From Obelidium mucronatum (Eukaryota > Chytridiomycota > Chytridiomycetes > Chytridiales > Chytriomycetaceae): DNA of 64,000 nt. The translations under genes and the position numbers were made by a program. Below the pieces are notes generated by a model that worked only from the letters and a program-made list of their open reading frames with translations, was not told where the DNA came from and did no database searches. Positions 42,857 to 54,555 of this stretch are shown here, piece by piece. The stretch covers positions 124,001-188,000 of the forward strand of contig JAIVFH010000014.1 of assembly GCA_025765595.1 (NCBI GenBank). The letters run 5' to 3'. Position 1 is the stretch's first letter; the number at the start of each line of letters is the position of its first letter.

Positions 42857-44609
42857 ATGGAAGTGCATTCGCTGCGCCAGCGCCGCGTCGACGCCGTGCT
42901 TCTCTTCTCGCTCGCCGGCGCCGAGTGCGCCGCGGCCGCCGACGGACTCAGCGTCCGCGTGTTTTCGCTGCGCACGTTCCGCGAGCGGCTGCGGCTCGCG
43001 TGCGCGGCGGCGTGTCCGGACGGCCCGGACTCGGCGGCGGCGGCGGCGGCGCGCCCGCGTTCGGACAAGAAGGTCGTGGCGCTGCGCTTTGCTGCGCCGC
43101 TGCTCTTCTGCCAGACGAACGCCTACACGCTCGACGTCTTTGACCTGCAGCGCGCCCTCGACGCCAACGCGGCCGCCCCCGTTGCGCCGTGCTTCAGCTT
43201 TCCCATCAACAGCTTGAATTTCTGCAAGCTGCACATCCTGCTCTCGCCCTTTGGCGCCGAAGTCGAGAACGCCAGTCGTCTGTCGTTTATTGGAAAATTG
43301 ATGGCCTTGAAGAAAGAGGAGGCCGCGAACAAGGACGGCGCGACGATGCCAGACAAGGCCCGTTATTCCCTCCCTCGTGAAGATGAATCGTCTCCACCCA
43401 ATGAATTCATTCTCATGGCCACGACTTCTATTGCCGAAGACTCTGATCAGGTGCGTTCTGCTTCTATTTCTTTGTTTGTTGTTTTGGGGAGGGGGTTGAA
43501 AAAATCTTCTCTTTTTTTTTTTCTGTTGTAAAATTTGTCGAAAGACTAAAAAAAAAATAAAAATCAAGATAGACGTTATTAATCTGAGCACAAAAACCTT
43601 TCTTGTCAAAGGAGTTACACCGTCCAGCATTACTATCGATGCCTCAGATAAACCTTGTCCCGTTCCTCTTAAAACGGGCATGGTCATGTGTCTACACCTC
43701 TTTCATCCCACCTCATCATCATCATCAACTGCGACTCCACCACTTCAATTGGCCGTTGGATACGAAAGCGGTGACGTGATCTTGTACCAGATATCCCACA
43801 AGGCCCAGCCTTGGAATCCACAGGAAAGTCTCAGCAAAAAGAGCCCTTATTCCATCAAAATTATGTGGAGTGCAAAGCTACATGACCAACCAGGTTTGTT
43901 TTTCTATTCGCGGTGCTAGTCCTACCGCCTTTGGTGGTATATTCTTTTTTTTATTTCACACTGGTGAAATTGTGTATTCATACTGCACAGTCTTTCATTA
44001 AAAGAACCTCGCTCTTTCATAGTAATTGCAATGGACTTGTACAAGTCGTATCTATATACCGCCAGCGCCGAGGAATTCTTTACAAGGACCAATATAGTCT
44101 TGAAAAGAGGTGGTGACGGGCAAGTACAACCAAAGTTTGTGAAAACGCCACTTCCTATTGGATCAAAAGGAGCCTCGAATTTGGTTGTTCGGAAAAGTGA
44201 TGGGAAAGTGGTTGCAATTGCATGTTGGGACTCAATGTAATGTTCTTTTTTTGTTTTTGTTTTTTTTTTTTGTCGGATTTGGGAGTTGATACATATTGAT
44301 ACATACTTGTGTAGGGTGAGACTGTTTAGTGGCAAGTCCTTAACCCCACTAGGGATTGTTGGTGCAGAAGTGCATCGGCATGGAATTACGAGTTTGGAAT
44401 TTGTGGATCCAGTGTTTTGTATAAATACCAGCGCATTTGATGAAACGGATGATACTGAATCACAACAGACGATGGGAAAGAAAACACTGGATAAGCAAAT
44501 GAGGGCCATTGAGCATTATGGATTACGTGCTGTCGATGACTTGTTGCCATCAAACATGATGGCTGTGGGGACATCTGATGGACGATGTGTACTATGGCGT
44601 GTATATTGA
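42857..44609 (+). CDS. WD40 protein of the ASA1 / GNB1L type
   Basis: Exons 42857-43450, 43569-43893, 44023-44236 and 44315-44609 encode 475 residues. WD-like strands include VYSLR-type LSVRVFSLRTF, LQLAVGYESGDVILYQI, KVVAIACWDSMVRLFSG and, at the end, MMAVGTSDGRCVLWRVY. The long loops and the C-terminal pair (WDSMVRLFSGKSLTPLGIV, then GTSDGRCVLW) resemble ASTRA-associated protein 1 / GNB1L, a factor that helps the TTT complex mature PIKK kinases. Resemblance is by layout, not a close motif match, so other WD40 proteins remain possible. The first 420 bases are very GC-rich (Ala/Arg-rich protein); the rest is AT-richer. The start at 42857 could be internal if an upstream exon exists, but only 66 bp separate it from mL41. 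Confidence 0.6.
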
Positions 44610-44734
44610 TGGAAACGATTTTTTGATGAATGAAAGACTTGCAGTAACTACCATTCATACGCGTGTTTGCTTATTCCATACTTCAAAATCTGATTATAAT
44701 TCGATATATTTTTCCCTTCATCGCACACATACAA

Positions 44735-45553
44735 CTATACGCTTCCAACCGATGCTTTAATGGTATCAGGACCATCACGACCAGCTACACGACCCAATGC
44801 AATATCTGACAGAATGCCCCGTCGTTCCCTTTCCAGATCTTTTGATGTATTTGAGGTTGGAGACTGCTTTTTGAGAACCATTGCAGCATGAGAGTGGCTA
44901 CTCGTTTCAACGCCATTGGGCAAGGCCGAATAGGCTTCAACGTCGCTAGCATCTGACGAAGCGCCCTGGACTTGTTTAGCCAACCGCGCCAGCGTGGAAA
45001 ACGACGTTCCCGCGGAAAAGTCCGCCTTTGCCAGGCTCGACGGGCCCGCCGAGTGCTTCGACTGCAGACACTTGTCGATGCGGTCGTCCAGCGTCTCGAG
45101 AGTCACAAACGAGTCCGTGGCGTACAGCAGATAGAGCAGACTGCGCTCGCGCGCCTGCTGCAGCTGCGTCTGGCGCGCCGTCTCCGTGGCGGCGCGGATC
45201 GCAGCACGGCGCGCAATGTACGCCGCCTGCGCCTGCTGGTGCGGCGCCGGCGCCGGATCCGTGCTGTCGGCGCCGAGCGCCGCGCGGATCGGATCGTCCG
45301 CCTCCGTCTCCGCCTCGGCCTCGGCCGCCGCCGCCGCGAACGAGTTGTACTCCTGGCTGCGCTTGAACGCCGCAATGTCTGCGAGCAGCGCCGCCTCCTT
45401 GGCCGCGCGCTCCTTGGCCTGCTGCGCCTTCACCAGCGCCGCCTCCTTGCGGTCCAGCAACGCCTCGGCATAGTAGTTGGTGCGCACTGCCGCCATCCGC
45501 TTTCGGAATGCTGAAACTGGATTGACCAGCGTCAGGCGATTGCCAGCTTTCAT
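44735..45553 (-). CDS. Probable mitochondrial small-subunit ribosomal protein mS26 (PET123-like)
   Basis: An intronless frame of 272 residues starts MKAGNRLTLVNPVSAFRKRM, basic and suited to mitochondrial targeting. A long Ala/Glu/Arg-rich helix (KAQQAKERAAKEAALLADI) leads to LYLLYATDSFVTLETLDDRI, which resembles the FVTxENLDxRI motif of Pet123/mS26. The C-terminus (RRGILSDIALGRVAGRDGPD) is polar. mS26 belongs to the mitoribosome small subunit. The 5' half is strongly GC-rich, which makes large spurious ORFs on the other strand. The call depends on one motif and general shape, so confidence is moderate. It is convergent with the WD40 gene. Confidence 0.5.
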   Translation of the reverse strand: MKAGNRLTLVNPVSAFRKRMAAVRTNYYAEALLDRKEAALVKAQQAKERAAKEAALLADIAAFKRSQEYNSFAAAAAEAEAETEADDPIRAALGADSTDPAPAPHQQAQAAYIARRAAIRAATETARQTQLQQARERSLLYLLYATDSFVTLETLDDRIDKCLQSKHSAGPSSLAKADFSAGTSFSTLARLAKQVQGASSDASDVEAYSALPNGVETSSHSHAAMVLKKQSPTSNTSKDLERERRGILSDIALGRVAGRDGPDTIKASVGSV

Positions 45554-45707
45554 TTTTTGCTGTGTAAAAAAGAAAGAAAGAAGAGAAAAGTAACTTTATT
45601 CGAAATGGGCAAACAACAAGTCAACAATTTTAAATATAATAAAAGGATCTCCTGCATCTTTCTCTTTCTCGATCTGTCTTCTCTGATTTTTTTTTTTTCT
45701 CTTTCTT

Positions 45708-48700
45708 CTACGAGTGGTGCAAGTTCTTCCGGGATCCTTTCATGGAATAGCTAGTATCCTTTCGGAACCTCATCCATGTGTCGATAAACTCGGGTGTTGG
45801 ACCAGTTGGAACAAACTCCTCCTTCTTGACTTCTTGCATGTGTCCAATCAAATGAGTAGCTGCCTGAACGGTCGCCCATTTGGATTTCCCCTTGACTGAT
45901 CCTTGACTGCCGATAGCAACTGGCGCCGGATTGTGACCAATGCTTAGCAGACTAGTTTGGCGTACTTTCGGAATATTGGGCATATCATTCGCATGGTGTT
46001 GAATGGATCCCATGCTACCTTGCTTTTCAGTGTCATACTCCTCAGATTCATCAGATGGTGATGTTTTTGGTTTGAACCGCTTCTGTCGTTTCGGAATGAA
46101 CTTGGAAATCAAGCGGGCAATAAATGTGTAGACAAAGTTTCCACAGGCCAATCCGATACAAATCACCCACTCCTGCCATGTAAGATGGCAAGTTCCGAAA
46201 AATTCGTTTCCGACAAAGATACACAGTACTTGGATTCCAATGATGACTACCAGGATAATAACAAATAATTTGTTGTGGAAGAATTTGGCAAATAGATTCA
46301 GTTCTCCATTCAATTGACGAGCCATTACTTCATTTGTCACCTAACCATCGATTTATCAGCCAAACATCTACAATGTCATGAAAATACTGGTTTTCTTACT
46401 TGTAGAAAAATGAAGGTTGTAAAGACCATTGACGTTGCACGTTTACTTGGTTTCCCTATAGTGTCAGAATCATCACGGAATGGGGCTAACCCTGTTGTTG
46501 CTGGATATATAGTATCGATTCCAAGCACAACTCCCAAGGTGCAAATAAGCTGGTATGTCATTTGCGTGACAATGTATTCCTTCATGTAAGGTGATAGTAA
46601 CGATGCTGTTCTTGCATGTGGAGGATGGTCCAAAATATCTTCGTCAGGGTCATCAGAAGCCAAAGCCAAAGCCCCCAACGAGTCCATAATCAAGTTTACC
46701 CAAAGAAGTTGAACTGTATTCAGAGGCGAATCTCCAAGAACAAGGGATCCGACAAACGTTAATGTGATTGCAACTAAATTTACACCCAATTGAAATTGTA
46801 AGAACTTTCGAATCGAGTTGAGCACGTTGCGCCCCCATCGAATGGCACACACAAGACTGACAAAGTTATCATCCAACAAAACAATGTCACACGCGTTTCT
46901 TGCAATCTGAGTACCAGATATACCCATGGCGAAACCGACATCTGCTTCTTTCAAAGCAGGGGCGTCGTTGGTTCCATCACCCGTTACGGCTACTACTTCT
47001 CCCATACTTTTCAAAAGGGAAACAAGAGTGTGTTTATCGGCAGGACTGGAGCGGGCAAGAACTTGTAATTTAGGAATAACGGCAATCTTTTCTTCTTCAG
47101 ACATGGCACGGAACACTGGGCCTTCCAAGGCCATTCCATCACCAAACATGATACCACATTCACGAGCAATTTTACAGGCAGTCAAGATGTTGTCTCCAGT
47201 AACCATACGGATTGTAAGTCCAGCACGTTGACAGGTGGCAACAGCGCCTGGAACTTCCTTTCGCAAAGGATCCTTGATTGCTACAAGACCAATCCATGTC
47301 AAGTCGTGCTCTGGGTCGTCACTGATTCCGTTTCCAGAATCAACACTTGTAATGAGTTGATCAGTGTTGCGATATGCGAGACCAATTGTACGAAGACCTT
47401 CACTGGCCCACAATTTGATGGTTTTCAAGATTTTGGCGGCGGTTTCGGCATCCAAAGGCTCCACGCAGTTGCTACTTACTAAAATGTGCGTGCATAGACC
47501 AAGAATGATTTCAGAGGCACCTTTGGAATGAAGACGGAATTTTCCTTGATTCCCAGGAGTCTTTGCGCGAGGTTGAATTAACGTTGACATTCGTTTTCGA
47601 TCAGACGAGAAGGTCCAGGTACCACCTTCGATTTTCTTGACCATTCTTCGTACTTCATCGTAGCTGACACCGAGTTTCTTGGCAAATAGAAGCAAAGCAC
47701 CTTCAGTAGCGCTACCAATAAAAATGTCTTGGCCGTTGGTTTCATTGATTTTGATGAAGCAGTCGCTGTTGATGCAAATGGATTCAATCAACAGGTTTTT
47801 GAGACGGTCTTCCATCATATCGCCGGCAAACTTAATGGCATCAGCTTCTCCAGAACCTTCACCATTATAGATGCGACCCGTCATTTGGAGCTTAACGACT
47901 GTCATTTTGTTTTCCGTGAGGGTACCAGTCTTGTCGGTGCAAATACATGTAGCTTCTCCCATTGTCTCTGACGCGTCCAAGTGACGGACGAAACAATTTT
48001 CCTTGATCATTTTGAACATGGAGAAGGCGAGCGAGATTGTTACGGCGAGTGGTAGACCTTCTGGGACGGCGACAACGACAACAGTGATTCCTATGACAAA
48101 GTAGTTGGCTAACAAGGCGACACGCTGAAGAGTGGAAGGGTTGCTAGTATATTGGGCGGGATTAGAGCCGCATGCTGGTGTGTGTATCTTGTCGTTATTT
48201 GCCCAGGACACAGCCCAGTTGATTGTCAGTCCCAAAAATGTGGCGATTCCTGACGCGACACCGACTTTTCCGATCAAGACAGCCACAACCTTTAATTTCA
48301 TCTGGAGTACAGTTTCTTCGTTTTGGGCTTCGTTAAGAAGTTCTTGGATTTGTCCACCTGATGAGTTCACACCAACACCAGTGACGAGCATTTTTCCAGA
48401 CCCTTCACTAACTTGACAACCAGAGAATAAGAATGGCGCATCGGGGGTCTTTTTAACGGGAATAGTTTCTCCCGTAAGTGGGGATTCGTCAATGACCAAA
48501 CGATTTCCAGAAACAAAGAGACCATCTGCAGGAACTTCATCACCGGTAGAGACTTCCACAATATCTCCCACAAGAACATCCCACGACGAGATTTCATCTT
48601 TTTTGCCACCTCGAATTACCTTCACTTTCTTGTCACTTTGCATCATCAACAACTTTTTGAACTTCTTGTCCTTACTATAGTCGTTTCCTGCAGTTACACT

Positions 48701-49657
48701 CAGCACAATTACTACAGCTGCCATCACGGCAATTCCATCAATCCATCCATTTGTTGGACATACCGCTGCACCGAGGGACAATACAAAAATCGCACCAATA
48801 ATCAAAATCTTGAGGATAGGATCCTCTTTGATAGTACCCCAAATCATTTCCAAGATTGTATCACTACGGGGCGGTGGAATCTTATTAAGCCCAAAAGCCT
48901 CAATTCTCTTCTCAGTATCAATCGCCACCATATTCGGGTTCATATTTTCCGAAACCCCTACAATACCAGCCTTCTTTCTCTGCGCCTCCGCAATCTTTTT
49001 AAACTTTTCCTCATCCTCCTTTTTCTGCTGACTACTGTTTCGGCGTTGTAACCCACTCGGATGATGCGAATGGTTCATTGCAATCGCACTATGATCCTTC
49101 AATTTCAAACGCAACCCCTTCTCGATATCACTACGAAGGAGTAACGCGACTCCTTCAACGCCCCCGTAGGTTGTGTTTAGGAGTTCGACTTGCGTTGGGT
49201 TTGTACGGAGGTCAAACGAGCAGACTTGTGCCAGATCTTCAACAGTGAGTCCAAATGTGTCGAATTTTCGGCTTTGTTGCTGTTTGATGGCTGCGAGCTT
49301 GTGTTGGCGGATGTTTTCTACTGTGACGGGGTCGAAATTGGATTGCCCCATTGCAAATGCTGTTGCTGCTGTTGCAGGTGGGGGGGAGGACGTGTCGCCG
49401 CCCATCGTGGGGGGTCCATTGTTGTTGTTGATGTTGGATGGGTCTGCGAATGGGTCTTGAAGTTTGGGGGATGTTGCAGATGTGGGTGATGCGAAGGGGT
49501 CTGCTGCTGCTGTTTTGTTGAGCATAGGGCCTTTTGTGATTGGTGGGAGGGATCCAGATATTGCGGAAGCCTTTGGTGGGATTGGTTGTTTTTGGGAATC
49601 GTATGCGACGAGTACGTCATCATCCGTGTGATCAACTGCGTCTATATTGTCAGACAT
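45708..49657 (-). CDS. PMC1: P-type Ca2+-ATPase, PMCA/PMC1 class
   Basis: Exon 1 (49657-46400) and exon 2 (46340-45708) join in phase 0 to 1296 residues from MSDNIDAVDHTDDDV. P-type ATPase motifs: TGETIPVKK in the actuator loop (TGES-type), PEGLPLAVTISLAFS in M4 (Ca2+ site), CTDKTGTLTENKM (phosphorylated Asp), KGASEIILG in the N domain, TGDNILTACKIARECG, TGDGTNDAPALKEADVGFAM, and WVNLIMDSLGALALASD in M6. The junction gives FLQVTNEVMARQLNGELNLF, the expected M8-M9 region. The long Ser-rich C-tail (about 110 residues) may be a regulatory domain; calmodulin, encoded 11 kb away, binds this region in animal PMCAs. It would remove cytosolic Ca2+ at the plasma membrane or vacuole. A 33-nt T tract (sense) sits in the 5' flank. 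Confidence 0.92.
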
Positions 49658-49708
49658 GACTATTTTTTGAATTAAAACTGGGTAGTTAGTTAAAGAGATA
49701 CCAAAAAG

Positions 49709-49745
<37 letters not shown>

Positions 49746-50312
49746 TTCAGCAAACAAACTCCCAATAGTTCTCAACAAAACAACAGGAAAGAAATGGGTA
49801 TGAGTAAAATTTCAACACAAACCAAATGCTAGCTTTTACGATCAAATCAAGTCCAAGTGAATTCAATTTTCGATTTTTTGTTTAAAGATCCAGAGATGTT
49901 GACGATTTGATCGCGTCCAATAATCTGTATTGTACTGCGTAGACTGAATAAGCTGATACTAATTATCTTGAAGAAAGAGCGAAATATTTACAGCCACAAA
50001 TAACTGAGCGCGTGCTTTCGTGTGTCGTCTCAAGTCCTGTTTTGATCGCCTGACAGAATATTTCTTTTTAGCCTTAAATCATCATCCCGAAAGCGACAAG
50101 TCTCACAAACTATTGCAAGGATCGACTGTCTTAAAGAGATTGGGAAGGATCTCGCGCGAAGGTTGGGACGAACAGACGAGGAGGTGAAAGTGTTTTTTTT
50201 TTGTTTTCTATTGACAATTAAGGAAGGGAATTGTCACCAAAAAAAAAATACAAATTTAGGTTTTTTTAAAAAAATAAAAACAAGAAGGTATAAATAAAAT
50301 TAAAATTTGCTT
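49658..50312. other. Intergenic region with traces of a small exon-split gene
   Basis: Besides the 33-nt poly(A) run at 49709-49741, the plus strand between about 49960 and 50190 has short coding-like pieces. LEERAKYLQPQITERVLS near 49968-50021 would splice (GTGTGT to TTTTTAG at about 50070) in frame to LKSSSRKRQVSQTIARIDCL and KEIGKDLARRLGRTDEEVK. Branch-point-like TACTAAT sits upstream. I could not connect it to a clean start codon, so it may be a small alpha-helical protein gene or a relic. Confidence 0.25.
49709..49741. repeat. 33-nt poly(A) tract (plus strand) in Ca2+-ATPase 5' flank
   Basis: A homopolymer 50 bp upstream of the minus-strand start codon. It reads as T in the direction of the ATPase gene. 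Such runs can exclude nucleosomes at promoters. Confidence 0.95.
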
Positions 50313-52524
50313 TTATTTTACCGGAGTATATTTGCGTTCAATATCCCGATTCAAGGCCATAATCTTACTATACGCCTTCTGCACCCACTCCTTCTGTTCC
50401 CCCGTCATTTTCCCTGGGAAAATCCGATTCTGCTCCAACGGATCCTCATTCAAGTCAAAAAACATGCGTTCATCCGATCGAACATCTCTCCTCAACTTCC
50501 ACCCATCCTGCAACAAAATCTGCGAATGCTGACTAACTGGATTCGAGATTGTATACATTAACCGCGACCTCGACACATTCCTCAACAAGGATTGCCCTTC
50601 ATGCAACGCACCCGCCTCCGGCTGCAAAACCCTCAAGAAATCCAACACTGTCGGCAAGATATCCACATTCGATGCCGGAACATCATCAACTCTCTTGACC
50701 CACAGTTTTTTAAAGGTCGGGTTTTCCGAATAGAATAGCAGTGGAACCCGGAACGACTCTTCATACCCGCCTTCCCCAGACCCAATGATCCCATGGTCGC
50801 CTAGTCCCATTCCATGATCTCCAATAATTGCAAACACTGTCTTTTCCAAGAGCCCTCGTTTCTGGAACTCGGAAATAAAAGACTCAACGAACCCGTCAAC
50901 GTTGTTGACGGCATTCAAGTAATCGTTGATAACCTTGTTGGATACATAGGTTTTCTTGACTGTGCCTGGCGGAAGCCCAAAGTGATGGTGTCCCGCATTC
51001 GTGAGGAAACCCATTAGGAATGGGCTGGTCGTGGTAGCAGTAGCAGAGGAAGGAGATGAAGACTTAACAGCCAAGGAGTCCAAAAACTGTTGAACCCGCG
51101 GAAGCATGTTTCTATCGTCCGGGCCAAAGTAGTTGACATAGTCCTTCACTGGAACATTGAGATCATTTCTCCCGTGAATCGCATCATACCCCGTATGTAG
51201 CACCAAATCCCCCAAATGATCGAATCCGAGATCAGCGGGATGAAAAAAGGCGTTGGTGTGGTTCTTTAGAATCTGCGGCAAACAGGGCGCATAGATATTC
51301 CTCCGGAACTCAGTGTGCGAGCCTTTAAGCGCAAAAACACTACATGTGCTAGAAAGAAGCGACTTGATAGTATACCCTGCCGAGGTTCTTGCTTGTGGGA
51401 AAAAGTAAGACTTGTGCTTGAGCTTGTTCAAGAAGGGGGAGAAGCTTGAATCAAAGTGTTCAACGTGATATTTGTTGAGAAGCAGTTTTGAAAGATGACC
51501 GTCTGGTTTGAAGTCCAGCATATCGGACCGAAGAGATTCCATGTGGAGGATAACGACGTGTTCAATCTTGGCTTCGGCTGATGCAGGGTACGCATCACCG
51601 GTTGAGTAATCCACCCGAATGTCTTGCATATCTTCTTCCAGCTCTTCATTAACCTTGAAAGTCTTGTAAACAGCTCTGAAAAGATGGGTGAGCGGAGGAC
51701 TCAGCAAGTAGTTCTCTGATAGCCGTGCCATTTCACTAAATGGGGGGATAACAAAGACGTAGCTCAGCATAGAAAGAAGAAGAATCATCTTGAAAGAAAC
51801 AAAGCGAGTCGCGGTAGGACTTGGCACTCGTGACTCTGCATCATCCTCTTCTTCTGAACTCGTCTCAGACAAGTCTCCAGCCTTTACCGGCAAATAGCGT
51901 TTGGTAGAATATGCCTTGTACGTTCGGTAGGTAACAAATGCAACACAAATTTGCATACCAATCAAAGTGGAAAATGCAGTGGCAAGAGATGCCAATTGGG
52001 ATCGAAATGCAATGCTGTAGGAATGAAGCATCTCTGCATTCATGTCTTCAAACATGAACCAATCCATAAAGTTGCGGGTTTCCATAAAGTAGCCAAAGAA
52101 CATGGTGGCCACGAGCGTTTGGAGCGGCAAGAATGTAATCAAAAGTACTGATCGACACCTGCGCATCGTCCGGGACAAATGCATGGTACAGAGGGTGAAA
52201 ACTACCAAGTCCAAGAAGAATATGCCTGGCAAGTGGAAGGTGGCATAGAGAAAGTAAGTTTCCTTGGGTGAGTGAAAGAACATTATAGACTTGAACAACA
52301 GGATCACTGCAAAGGAGACAATGGCAAAAGCCACTGAAAAAGACGTTGGCTGGCAATGGCGGAGTTGTTAGAGGCCTGCTTGATGCATGTGTCACTGTAC
52401 CTTCATGGGTTGCAGGGACAACATGGGGCACAAAGGGGACTTTCAGGATGAGAAATTGATTAAGCCCAAACTGAAAAATTACAGGTACGACTGCCATTAA
52501 TTCTCCGAAGTCCCATGTATCCAT
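50313..52524 (-). CDS. Membrane-bound al­kaline-phosphatase-fold hydrolase/transferase (LtaS/sulfatase-like)
   Basis: Exons 52524-52401 and 52333-50313 give 714 residues from MDTWDFGELMAVVPV. About five membrane segments fill the first 330 residues. The C-terminal domain has the alkaline phosphatase superfamily metal sites: VVILHMESLRSDMLDF at the start, TSAGYTIKSLLSST as the likely nucleophile loop, AGHHHFGLPPG, and FAIIGDHGMGLGDHG with the paired Asp-His. This layout matches phosphoglycerol or phosphoethanolamine transferases such as bacterial LtaS and also membrane sulfatases; the exact reaction cannot be told. In a fungus the likely site is the secretory pathway or plasma membrane. The acidic SETSSEEEDDAES loop between membrane segments is probably cytosolic. 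The ATG at 52524 is preferred because splicing (GAAG to TGGC) restores the frame. Confidence 0.75.
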
Positions 52525-52614
52525 TTGTCAGCGAAACACTGAAACCAAGATTGAAAAGACATACACATGACTCTTTATTTGGCACTAACTAAAAATGAAC
52601 AGACCAGCAGGCAG

Positions 52615-53722
52615 TTAAAACCTCTCCTTCTGCCTGCTGGCAATCGTCCGTAGCTTTGTGTACACTTTTCCGGGACTGGCACCCAGAATCAAACTACAAA
52701 TGGCATCTCTAGCAATCCGAATGTTTGCAAAACCACCCAAAATATGAATCTTGCAATCAGCAACCACAATACGAGTTCGAGAAGCGTTCTCAATCGCATG
52801 ACGAGTACGGCCATCTTTTCCTACGATACGACCGATAGCACGGGACAGGTTGTCTCCATGCAATGTACGAACGTCTTTGGTTTCGAAAGACTCAAAGAAG
52901 AGGTCATCCAGTCGGATTAAAGCCATGGCATCCTGTACACGGCGAAAAAAGTAACTTTAAGTACAGTTGAATACGAATCTAAGATGTAAATTTTATACAT
53001 ACAGCAATTTCAAAACCCAGACTGAACGCTCGAACAAAGTCAGCACCCTTTTGCAACGCTCCCATATCTGTTGTTTCCTTGCAGGTTCGGATTTCAACTG
53101 TTTTCCGTTTGACGTTCATTCGAACTTGCAGATGTAAATGTTCTGTTGACGACCAAAACAAATGCGGTGTGTGAATAAAAATTTATTCTGGAAAAAAAGA
53201 AAAAAAACACAAAAGGCGGAGAGGAAAGAAAACTCAAACTCACCAACAAGTGGAGTATAGATTTTCAACCATTCTTTTTTTAATGGAGTCATTCGATGGG
53301 GCGGGATAGGAATTGACCGAAATTCTTTGCCCTGCATTTACAAACACATGATCAGTTAACAGCCAACAAAACAATAACGCAAAATGGGGGGAGAAATATA
53401 AGAGGGAGGATAAAAGAGAACATCAGGAGTATGTATATGCATCAATGAAATGGCAGGGCTTTAGCATAACCATCCCAAGGTCAGTGCTTGACTCTATACT
53501 GGAAAAATCATCACACGTTCTCTCTCTCCCTTCTTGTTCATGATTGAAACACAGAAGCAGCGGGTCACACACCTTAACACCAGATTGTACTCGTCGCAAG
53601 ACGTCGAACTGGGGCTTATCGGTAGTTGCGTCATCACTGCCACCCATTACGGTATCGAGGATCTCTTGCTCTTGGTCTTGATCTACCGTTGCTGGCGTAT
53701 CGTCTAGTTCAATGGTTGACAT
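52615..53722 (-). CDS. PNO1: Pre-rRNA processing factor PNO1 (Dim2), KH domain
   Basis: Exons 53722-53573, 53331-53244, 53142-53003 and 52932-52615 join in frame to 231 residues. After an acidic start, the conserved body begins [20 protein letters not shown], passes through [20 protein letters not shown] and [19 protein letters not shown], and continues [20 protein letters not shown]. The KH domain follows: [20 protein letters not shown] (GxxG-like loop) and [19 protein letters not shown]. Pno1 binds the 3' end of 18S rRNA in pre-40S particles, together with Nob1. Together with UTP3 it is the second small-subunit assembly factor here. Nothing unusual in length or motif. Confidence 0.93.
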
Positions 53723-54104
53723 TTTTGCTGAAGATTTCTTGAAGGATTGTAAAAAAAAAAAGAAAAAACAAAAAAGAAAATATAGACTCGGGGACTTTTG
53801 GGTCAGATGAAAACCCACGTACATAGTCTAGTCTAGGAATCAATAAAGTGCGGCTTTCTAAATTTCACCGGCGTATAAAATGTTTGTTTTTGGCTGTTTG
53901 AGAGCGTCATTTTGAACCTAACAAACGGAAGAAAAAGAAGAAATACTACGGGTGCACCATTTAATGTAAGGGCGTGTATTTTGTGGTTGTGTTTTTATTC
54001 TGCTAGGCTAGTTTTTTGATATGATCTGGAAGGACAGGATGGAAGCTTGTTCCTCCTATCGCATTTTATTTATTGGTTGGTCATCAGCATCATTTTTCAT
54101 GTAA
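53723..54104. other. Intergenic region, divergent promoters
   Basis: About 380 bp between the PNO1 start and the start of the gene at 54105, both transcribed outward. I see A-rich stretches near PNO1 and no further gene or repeat. Confidence 0.5.
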
Positions 54105-54521
54105 ATGAGTCTCAGCGCATCACCAACAGCAACAGCAACAGCAACAACAACAGCAGCAACAGCAGCAACAGCGGCCGCAGCAGAGTCGGCATCGACGACG
54201 TGCGTGGAATCAGCGGGCGGCGACTGGAAGACGTGGCACGACCGCGCGGACTGGAAGCCGGCGGGCGGCAGCGGCAGCGGCGGCGGCGGGCCGAACACGG
54301 CGCTGATTGCGGCGATCGTGACGCCGCTGTGCATTGTGTTCTTTGCGTTCGGGCTGCTGTGCGCGCGCGTGCTGTTCCGCCGCCTGGGGCTGCAGCGCGC
54401 GGCGGCGGCGGCGCGCCCGAAGGACGGCGGCGGCGGCGGCGGCAACGACGCCTTCGATCTGCGTCCGCTGCCGAGCAGCAACGGGCTCTCAAACACTTCG
54501 GCGGGCAGCGACTCAAGCAAC

Positions 54522-54555
<34 letters not shown>

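Noticed and set aside
44972..45514. 180-residue plus-strand ORF and others antisense to mS26
   Set aside because: Arg/Leu-rich composition and no motif; shadow of the GC-rich minus-strand gene.
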